From: Lentisphaeria bacterium UBA1791
Lineage (GTDB): Bacteria; Verrucomicrobiota; Lentisphaeria; Victivallales; Victivallaceae
Reading direction: 5' to 3'
NCBI GenBank assembly: GCA_002314455.1
Contig: DCFZ01000035.1
Location: forward strand, 33,787 to 58,003
Length of the DNA: 24,217 nt
The notes beneath the pieces are model-generated. The model searched no databases, had not been told where the DNA came from, and was given only the letters and a program-made list of their open reading frames with translations. The position numbers and the translations under genes are program-made. Shown here one piece after another: positions 15,963-21,537 of the stretch. Every line of letters begins with the position of its first letter. The first letter of the stretch is position 1.

Positions 15963-17675
15963 ATGGCGAACTTTTTCAACGATAATGCCGACCTCAAATT
16001 CACGCTGGAAAATCTGGAGCTTGCTCCGATCTGCCGGATGCTGGAGGATGGTTTCAAATTTGCCGAGACCTACGACACCGCGCCGCGCGACGTCGAGGAT
16101 GCGATCGACAACTACCGCCGTTCGCTCGAAGTCGTCGGCGGCGTCGCCGCCGACAACATCGATCCGCGTTCGGCGACCGTCGACAAGGAAGGCGCGCGTT
16201 TTGCCGACGGCAAGGTGACCTATCACCCCTTCACCGTGCAGAACCTCGAGGATCTCACCAAGGCGGGCGTGATGGGCGTGATGCTTCCGCACCAGTACGG
16301 CGGCTTGAACTTCCCCGTCACGATCTACACGATGATGACGGAAATGGTTTCCCGCGCCGATGCGTCGCTGCAGAATATTTTCGGGTTGCAGGACATCGCC
16401 GAAACGATCAATCTTTTCGGCAACGACGAGCAAAAGGCGAAATATCTGCCCGGTTTCGCCGCCGGTAAATTCGACGGCGCGATGGATTTGACCGAGCCGG
16501 ATTTCGGCAGCGATCTGCAGTCGGTGCGTCTGCGCGCGTGGCAGGACGAAAACGGCCAGTGGTACCTCAACGGTATGAAGCGTTTCATCACCAATGGTTG
16601 CGCCCAGGTGCATCTGGTGCTCGCCCGCAGCGAGGAAGGCACGACGGACGGTCGCGGCCTTTCGATGTTCATCTGCGAGAAGTGCCCGCAACTGGTGGTG
16701 CGCCGCATTGAGGACAAGATGGGCATCCACGGCGTCGCCACCTGCGAATTGCAGTTCAACGACGTTCCCGCCCAGCTTTGCGGCAAACGCCGCCTCGGCT
16801 TGATCCGCTATGTGATGAGCCTGATGAATGGCGCCCGCGTCGCGATCAGCGCGCAGGCGGTCGGCATCGCCGAAGCCGCTTTCCGCGCGGCGCGCAAATA
16901 CGCCGCCGAACGCGAGCAGTTCAAGCAGTCGATCGACCAGTTCCCGGCGATCTACTCGATGCTCTCGTCGATGAAAGTCAAACTTACCGCGGCGCGCGCG
17001 CTCCTTTACGAGACGACCCGCATCGTCGATTTGCGCAGTACTTATTCGCACCTCTGCGAAGTCGGCGCGCCGACCGACGAAGATCGCGCCGCCCAGAAAT
17101 ACTACAACAAGCTTGCCGCGTTGCTGACGCCGATGTGCAAGGCGCTTGCCACCGAAAGTGCGAACCAGATCGCCTACGACGCGATCCAGATCCACGGCGG
17201 CACCGGCTTCATGCGCGATTTCAACGCCGAGCGTTACTATCGCGATGCGCGCATCACCAACATCTACGAGGGCACGACCCAGTTGCAGGTGGTCGCCGCG
17301 ATCGGCGGCGTGATGCAGCGCGATCTCGACCGCCGCATTGAGGAACTTGCCGCGCTGGAATTGCCGGCGGAGCTTCAGGCTTTCCGCGATAAGGTGATGG
17401 CGATGCACGCCAAACAGTTGACGGCGGTGCAGTTCGTCGCCGACAGGAAAGACAGCGCGTACCACGACCTCGTCGCGCGTGCGCTCGTCGAGATGGAAAC
17501 GATGATCTTCGTTTCGCTGTTGCTGTTGCGCGACGCCGCCAAGGATGCGAGCCGCCGCGCGATCGCCGAACGTTATGTGATCGATTCGGAATACGAATTT
17601 GCCATGCGCTACATGCGCGTCGTTTCCGGCGATACCGCTTTGATGCAAAACCGTTGTGAAATCATGGACTATTAA
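15963..17675 (+). CDS. acyl-CoA dehydrogenase, large form with C-terminal extension
   Basis: FAD-dependent acyl-CoA dehydrogenase, 570 residues against about 380 for the butyryl-CoA type. Landmarks are DLTEPDFGSD (175-184) and FITNG (208-212) for FAD and substrate binding, QIHGGTGF (409-416), and IYEGTTQLQ (434-442) with E436 as the probable catalytic base. An N-terminal extension of about 60 residues and a helical C-terminal domain after about 460 make it most like the DmdC/FadE-type long acyl-CoA dehydrogenases, whose substrates vary, so I do not name the substrate. AAGGAG stands 8 bases before the ATG. Adjacent etfBA strongly suggest a dedicated electron partner. Cytoplasmic; could oxidise an acyl-CoA or, in an anaerobe, reduce an enoyl-CoA. 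Confidence 0.92.
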   Translation: MANFFNDNADLKFTLENLELAPICRMLEDGFKFAETYDTAPRDVEDAIDNYRRSLEVVGGVAADNIDPRSATVDKEGARFADGKVTYHPFTVQNLEDLTKAGVMGVMLPHQYGGLNFPVTIYTMMTEMVSRADASLQNIFGLQDIAETINLFGNDEQKAKYLPGFAAGKFDGAMDLTEPDFGSDLQSVRLRAWQDENGQWYLNGMKRFITNGCAQVHLVLARSEEGTTDGRGLSMFICEKCPQLVVRRIEDKMGIHGVATCELQFNDVPAQLCGKRRLGLIRYVMSLMNGARVAISAQAVGIAEAAFRAARKYAAEREQFKQSIDQFPAIYSMLSSMKVKLTAARALLYETTRIVDLRSTYSHLCEVGAPTDEDRAAQKYYNKLAALLTPMCKALATESANQIAYDAIQIHGGTGFMRDFNAERYYRDARITNIYEGTTQLQVVAAIGGVMQRDLDRRIEELAALELPAELQAFRDKVMAMHAKQLTAVQFVADRKDSAYHDLVARALVEMETMIFVSLLLLRDAAKDASRRAIAERYVIDSEYEFAMRYMRVVSGDTALMQNRCEIMDY

Positions 17676-17687
17676 CAGGAGGTTTCG

Positions 17688-17927
17688 ATGAACAACGAAT
17701 ATTTGAGTCGTGCCCGCAAGGTCATTACCGATCCCCAAGTGCTGACGGTCGTCGCCAGCCGTCGCGCCAAGCAGTTGGCGCTCGGCGGCCGCCCGATGAT
17801 CAAATGCGACAGCAAAAACGTCCTCGACGTCGCGTTGCTCGAGATCGCCGAAGGACTGTTGAGCTATGAATTCGGCGCCGCCGAAGAACCCGCCAAGGAA
17901 GAATCCTCCACGGAGGCGACGTTATAA
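17688..17927 (+). CDS. rpoZ: DNA-directed RNA polymerase omega subunit
   Basis: A 79-residue omega subunit, which helps fold and hold the beta' subunit of RNA polymerase and contributes to ppGpp response in some bacteria. The core signature VVASRRAKQLALGGRPMI (21-38) followed by LDVALLEIAEGLL (46-58) is typical. The tail is acidic. AGGAGG stands 6 bases before the ATG, 12 bp after the acyl-CoA dehydrogenase stop, a strong ribosome site within the operon. Its TAA overlaps the ATG of the DksA-like gene by one base, so two RNA polymerase-associated factors appear to be made together. Confidence 0.93.
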   Translation: MNNEYLSRARKVITDPQVLTVVASRRAKQLALGGRPMIKCDSKNVLDVALLEIAEGLLSYEFGAAEEPAKEESSTEATL

Positions 17928-18583
17928 TGGCGACCAAAAAGAGCGAAACGGTTGAGAAAAAGGCGAAAAAAGCCCCGGTGAAAAAAGCCGGGGAAAAAGC
18001 CGCTCCCGCGAAGAAAGCTCCGGCGAAAAAGGCCGTGGCGAAAAAGGTTGCGGAAAAAGTCGTTCCGGCGAAAAAGGCTCCGGCGAAAAAAGCCGTGGCG
18101 AAAAAGGTCGCGGAAAAAGTCGTTCCGGTGAAAAAGGCTCCGGCGAAAAAAGCGGTTGCCAAAAAAGTCGCGGCCAAGCCTGTCGCCAAGAAAAACAACA
18201 GGAAAAAGTTGCTCCACTTCGAGGGCAAGGATCTTGAGCATTACAACGCTTTGATGCGCTGCCTCGAACTGGTCAATTCGCAGTTCAACAGCCACGTCGC
18301 CGATGCGCTCGATTGCTCCAACGCCGACAAGCGCGGCGTCACGACCCATATGGCGGACGTGTCGAGCGACAATTCCCGTCACGAGATGGAATTGCGCATG
18401 CTCGCCGAAGAGGGCGACGTCCTCAAGCTGATCAACGACGCGCTGAAACGTCTGATCGACGGCGAGTACGGCAAGTGTCAGGAATGCGGCGAGCCGATCC
18501 CGGAGGGCCGACTTCAGATTCGCCCCTACGCCGTCTACTGCGTCAAGTGCAAGAGCCGTCACGAGGCGGAAAACAAATTTTAA
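17927..18583 (+). CDS. DksA/TraR-type zinc-finger protein with lysine-rich repeated N-terminal tail
   Basis: 218 residues. The C-terminal part (about 98-218) is a DksA/TraR-family domain: a coiled coil with HMADVSSDN at its tip (141-149) and a four-cysteine zinc finger C184-x2-C187-x17-C205-x2-C208. Such proteins enter the secondary channel of RNA polymerase and alter initiation, often with ppGpp. The first ~95 residues are a Lys/Ala/Pro/Val tail made of nearly three 20-residue repeats starting APAKKAVAKKVAEKVVP (31-50, 51-70, 71-90), very like histone-H1/KAP-type DNA-binding tails. The combination suggests a polymerase factor that also binds nucleic acid. GGAGG lies 10 bases before the ATG; the start overlaps rpoZ. 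The lspA gene follows after 3 bp, an adjacency I recall from Chlamydia. Confidence 0.9.
   Translation: MATKKSETVEKKAKKAPVKKAGEKAAPAKKAPAKKAVAKKVAEKVVPAKKAPAKKAVAKKVAEKVVPVKKAPAKKAVAKKVAAKPVAKKNNRKKLLHFEGKDLEHYNALMRCLELVNSQFNSHVADALDCSNADKRGVTTHMADVSSDNSRHEMELRMLAEEGDVLKLINDALKRLIDGEYGKCQECGEPIPEGRLQIRPYAVYCVKCKSRHEAENKF
18017..18196 (+). repeat. three tandem 60 bp in-frame repeats in the DksA-like gene
   Basis: Units 18017-18076, 18077-18136 and 18137-18196 each encode about 20 residues beginning with Ala-Pro-Ala-Lys-Lys. The first two are nearly identical in DNA and the third diverges towards its end. Copy number could vary by slippage or recombination without breaking the frame. Confidence 0.85.
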
Positions 18584-18586
18584 GCT

Positions 18587-19102
18587 ATGGCATGGCGCGA
18601 TCGTCTCGTTCCCGGTGAAACCCGGGAAAAACGTGTTTTCATTGCCGCGCTGATCCTCGGCGTGGCGATGCTTTTTGCTGATGCGGCGACGAAGCTCTAC
18701 TTCACGCACACCCTCGCGACCGGGGAGCGGATCACCGTCATCCCCGGGTGGTTTGACCTGACGCTCGTGCACAACACCGGCGCGGCGTGGAGCATCCTTT
18801 CCGGCTACGGTTATATTTTGCTGATCATCGCCTTTCTCGTCGGCGCCGGGATCATTTACTTTTTTCGGAGTCTGACGGAAAATTGTGCGGAGCGTTACTT
18901 CGCCATGCTGTTGATCCTTTCCGGCATCGTCGGCAATTCGATCGACCGGCTGTGGCGCGGCGCGGTCGTCGATTTTTTGAGTTTCCACTACTTCGACGCC
19001 TATTACTACCCGGTCTTCAACGTCGCCGACATCGCGATCTGCTGCGGCGTCGGCATCTACCTCATTTCCGGTTTCTGCCGGAAAGATCAGAAAAAGCGGT
19101 GA
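18587..19102 (+). CDS. lspA: prolipoprotein signal peptidase (signal peptidase II)
   Basis: LspA removes the signal peptide of lipoproteins after lipidation in the inner membrane. The 171-residue protein has four predicted transmembrane segments (about 17-37, 68-93, 103-121, 145-163). It carries the family motifs LVHNTGAAWS (60-69), GNSIDR (116-121), VVDFLSFHYFD (127-137) and FNVADIAI (144-151). D129 and D148 match the catalytic aspartate pair, with D120 also conserved. The start follows the DksA-like stop by 3 bp without a good ribosome site, pointing to coupling. Presence of lspA implies lipoproteins made from genes elsewhere. Confidence 0.96.
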   Translation: MAWRDRLVPGETREKRVFIAALILGVAMLFADAATKLYFTHTLATGERITVIPGWFDLTLVHNTGAAWSILSGYGYILLIIAFLVGAGIIYFFRSLTENCAERYFAMLLILSGIVGNSIDRLWRGAVVDFLSFHYFDAYYYPVFNVADIAICCGVGIYLISGFCRKDQKKR

Positions 19103-19106
19103 CGCG

Positions 19107-20558
19107 ATGAGATGCGCCGTTTGTGCATCGATCCGTCAGGCGGAAGCGGCGACCGGCGTTCCCGGCTATCAGTTGATGAAACGCGCGGGCGCATGCGTCG
19201 CGCGCGAAATAGAGTCGCTTGCCGGTGGATTTTCACGCGTCGTTTTCCTCGCCGGACGCGGCAACAATGCCGGCGACGCTTTCGTCGCGGCGGCGCAGCT
19301 GAATTTCCCCCGCGTCAAGGTTTTGGCGGCACAGGCAAAGGAATCCTATCGCGGTGAAGGTGCTTCCGCCCTCGCGGAATACGGCGGGAAACTTGACTTT
19401 GAAGTGCGCGATCAGCTCCTTCCGGGCGATCTTTTGCCCGGCGATCTCGTCGTCGATGCGATCCTCGGGATCGGTTTTCACGGCGACACGGTGAAAGCGC
19501 CGTTGAACCAATGGATCGACTGGGTCAACCGTTCCCAATTACCCGTGCTGGCGCTCGATCTGCCAAGCGGCGTCGATGCCGATACGGGCGCGGCGGCAAA
19601 AAGCGGCGCAATCCGGGCGACGTGGACGCTTACATTCGGCATCCCGAAATGCGGACTTTTCACCGGAAGCGGCGAACTTTTGAGCGGGATCGTCCATTTC
19701 GCCGAACTCGGGTTCCCGCAACTTGGCGACGGAATGGATGTTTACACCATTGCCGAGGCGGCGCGCGACCTGCCGCACCGGGCGTGGGCGGGGCATAAAA
19801 AAAGTTGCGGCACCTTGCTGGTCGCCTGCGGCAGTTCCGTTTATCCCGGCGCGGCGCGCCTTGCCGCGACGGCGGCGCTGCGCGGCGGCGCGGGATTGGT
19901 GACGCTGGCGACGTCGGCGAAGCTTGACGGTTCCTTGCCCGCCGCCTTGATTGTGCGCTCCTTGCCGGAGGATCTATCCACGCTGGAAGAGCATTTTGCG
20001 GGGCACGACGCGCTCGTCGCCGGTTGCGGCTGGGGCGTGCAAAGCATCGAAGCGTTGCAGTGCATCCTGGCGTTTCCCGGCGCGTTGTTGCTCGACGCCG
20101 ATGCGCTCAATCTGCTTTGCCGCGATCCGCAATGCTGGAAAGAGCGCGAAAACGTCGTACTGACGCCGCACCCCGGCGAAGCGATGCGTCTTGCGCGCGC
20201 ATTCGGCGTCGCGACCGATCTGCCGCGCGTGGAACTTGCCGTTGCGCTCGCGAAAAAACTGCATGCCGTCGTCCTCCTCAAAGGAGCCGGTACGATCGTC
20301 GCCGATTGCGACGGCAAGTTTTCGCGCAACACGTCGGGCTCCCCCGCTCTGGCGACCGCCGGGAGCGGCGACGTGCTCGCCGGATTGATCGGCGCCTTGC
20401 TCGCGCAGAAACTGCCTCCCTTTACCGCCGCCAAGCTCGGCGCTTTTCTCCACGGCCGCTGCGGCGAAAAAGCCATTTCCGGTCTGATCGCCGATGATCT
20501 GCCGGCGCGTTTCGGCGACGTGATCGACGACGTGCGCCGTCAGGGATCCATGCGCTGA
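19107..20558 (+). CDS. nnr: bifunctional NAD(P)H-hydrate repair enzyme (epimerase plus ADP-dependent dehydratase)
   Basis: Repairs hydrated NADH and NADPH: the N-terminal domain interconverts R and S epimers, the C-terminal ribokinase-like domain dehydrates the S form using ADP. The 483 residues show the YjeF-N part with GRGNNAGDAFV (50-60), DAILG (117-121) and DLPSGVDADTG (151-161). The NnrD part from about 228 has GSSVYPGAA (242-250), TPHPGE (353-358) and the anion-hole motif AGSGD (418-422). Length matches the standard fusion. It begins 4 bp after lspA with a weak ribosome site and is the last gene before a terminator. The N-terminus reads MRCAVCASIRQAE, with the family's usual xxR/QAE start. 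Confidence 0.95.
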   Translation: MRCAVCASIRQAEAATGVPGYQLMKRAGACVAREIESLAGGFSRVVFLAGRGNNAGDAFVAAAQLNFPRVKVLAAQAKESYRGEGASALAEYGGKLDFEVRDQLLPGDLLPGDLVVDAILGIGFHGDTVKAPLNQWIDWVNRSQLPVLALDLPSGVDADTGAAAKSGAIRATWTLTFGIPKCGLFTGSGELLSGIVHFAELGFPQLGDGMDVYTIAEAARDLPHRAWAGHKKSCGTLLVACGSSVYPGAARLAATAALRGGAGLVTLATSAKLDGSLPAALIVRSLPEDLSTLEEHFAGHDALVAGCGWGVQSIEALQCILAFPGALLLDADALNLLCRDPQCWKERENVVLTPHPGEAMRLARAFGVATDLPRVELAVALAKKLHAVVLLKGAGTIVADCDGKFSRNTSGSPALATAGSGDVLAGLIGALLAQKLPPFTAAKLGAFLHGRCGEKAISGLIADDLPARFGDVIDDVRRQGSMR

Positions 20559-20584
20559 CGCCTTTTTTTTGCGACGTTTTTTTT
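20538..20584 (+). terminator. probable terminator after the etfB-to-nnr operon
   Basis: CGTCAG (20538-20543) pairs with CTGACG (20555-20560) across an 11-base loop that overlaps the nnr stop codon, followed by CC and eight T (20563-20570). A second T8 run follows at 20577-20584 after GCGACG. The stem is short (6 bp), so support is moderate. Confidence 0.5.
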
Positions 20585-20663
20585 AATTCCCCCTTTCCCT
20601 GCATGTCAAACCGTAAAATGAAAAAAATGCAAAAATTTTTTTGCTTTTTTCTTGAAATTTCAC

Positions 20664-20692
20664 TTGCAACGTTGCTGTCGATGGGCTATATT
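20664..20692 (+). promoter_or_regulatory. sigma70-type promoter of nrdG-nrdD
   Basis: TTGCAA (20664-20669), 17 bp spacer, TATATT (20687-20692), start near 20699. It lies in the 223 bp gap between nnr and nrdG, after an AT-rich stretch with long A and T runs. Confidence 0.65.
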
Positions 20693-20695
20693 GAT

Positions 20696-20743
20696 AACAA
20701 GATGTTGTGGTGGATCAATCAACCCGCAACAAGATATAGTGGA
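20696..20743. promoter_or_regulatory. pair of NrdR-box-like sequences
   Basis: Box 1 is AACAAGATGTTGTGGT (20696-20711), box 2 is AACAAGATATAGTGGA (20728-20743). On the opposite strand box 2 reads TCCACTATATCTTGTT, close to the NrdR consensus ACACWATATNTTGTGT. The two are in the same orientation with 32 bp from start to start, about three helical turns, as is usual for NrdR pairs. Box 1 overlaps the predicted transcription start. The downstream genes are class III ribonucleotide reductase, the expected NrdR target. Confidence 0.65.
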
Positions 20744-20781
20744 ATTAAGAAATCCCCCTGAAAATAAACGAGTTGGGTAAA

Positions 20782-21474
20782 ATGCGCTTCGGATTGCAAA
20801 AATTGACCTTGCTGGACTACCCGGGGAAGGTCGCTTGCACGATCTTCAGTTGCGGTTGCAACTACCGTTGTCCCTTTTGTCATAACGCGATGCTGGTGAC
20901 GGGGCGCGACGAGGATATGGCGCTCAGTCGCGAGGAGCTTTTTGCCTTTTTGAAAACGCGCACAAAAATCCTCGACGGCGTGGCGATCACAGGCGGCGAG
21001 CCGCTTCTGCACGCCGATATGCCGGATTTGATCCGCGAGATCAAGTCGCTCGGGTTTGCGGTCAAACTCGACACCAACGGGAGTTTCCCCGAGGCGCTGG
21101 AAAAATTGATTTCCGCGAAATTGATCGACCGCGTCGCCGTCGACATCAAAAACTGCCCCGCCAAGTACGCAAAAACGAGCGGCTCCGAAAGTGCGCTTGA
21201 AAAAGTGCGGCAGACCGTCGAGTTGCTGATGCAAGGCAACATGGACTACGAATTTCGCACGACGGTCGTCGGCGGATTTCACGCGCCGGGCGACTTCGTC
21301 GAGATCGGCAAGTGGATCGCCGGGGCAAAGGCTTATTTCCTGCAGAAATTCACCGACTCGGGCGAGGTGCTGGCGCTCAACCCTGAAATGGGGTCGCTCA
21401 CCGATGCCGATCTCGAGGGATTTCTCGCGGAAGTGAAGCCTTACGTGCCCGGCGCCGCGATCAGGGGCAGATGA
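20782..21474 (+). CDS. nrdG: anaerobic ribonucleoside-triphosphate reductase activating protein (radical SAM)
   Basis: Radical SAM activase that uses a 4Fe-4S cluster and S-adenosylmethionine to install the glycyl radical on NrdD. The 230-residue product opens MRFGLQKLTLLDYPGK, typical of the TIGR02495-type activases, then has the cluster motif C26-x3-C30-x2-C33 and the SAM-binding GGEP (71-74). The ATG at 20782 is chosen for its fit to the family; an in-frame TTG at 20773 would add three residues, and neither has a strong ribosome site. nrdD follows after 63 bp. Between them TGCCC/GGGCA (21446-21450 with 21465-21469) plus nine T (21475-21483) could be a weak terminator or attenuator. Oxygen-sensitive by nature. 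Confidence 0.93.
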   Translation: MRFGLQKLTLLDYPGKVACTIFSCGCNYRCPFCHNAMLVTGRDEDMALSREELFAFLKTRTKILDGVAITGGEPLLHADMPDLIREIKSLGFAVKLDTNGSFPEALEKLISAKLIDRVAVDIKNCPAKYAKTSGSESALEKVRQTVELLMQGNMDYEFRTTVVGGFHAPGDFVEIGKWIAGAKAYFLQKFTDSGEVLALNPEMGSLTDADLEGFLAEVKPYVPGAAIRGR

Positions 21475-21483
21475 TTTTTTTTT
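21446..21483 (+). terminator. weak terminator-like element between nrdG and nrdD
   Basis: A 5 bp stem TGCCC/GGGCA with a 14-base loop at the end of nrdG, followed 5 bases later by nine T. The stem is marginal. If active it would reduce nrdD message relative to nrdG, which is surprising because NrdD is the more abundant partner. Confidence 0.25.
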
Positions 21484-21537
21484 GCAATAATTCCATAAAA
21501 CGGAAATTCGAACAACAAAAAAAGGAGAGAAACAAAA

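Noticed and set aside
15195..17738. 847-codon open frame on the minus strand opposite etfA and the acyl-CoA dehydrogenase
   Set aside because: Antisense shadow for the same reasons; the plus-strand genes carry full sets of family motifs and ribosome sites.
17927..18583. Histone H1-like protein as the sole identity of the lysine-rich gene
   Set aside because: Only the N-terminal tail is H1-like; the C4 zinc finger with 17-residue spacing and the coiled coil identify a DksA/TraR-type protein.
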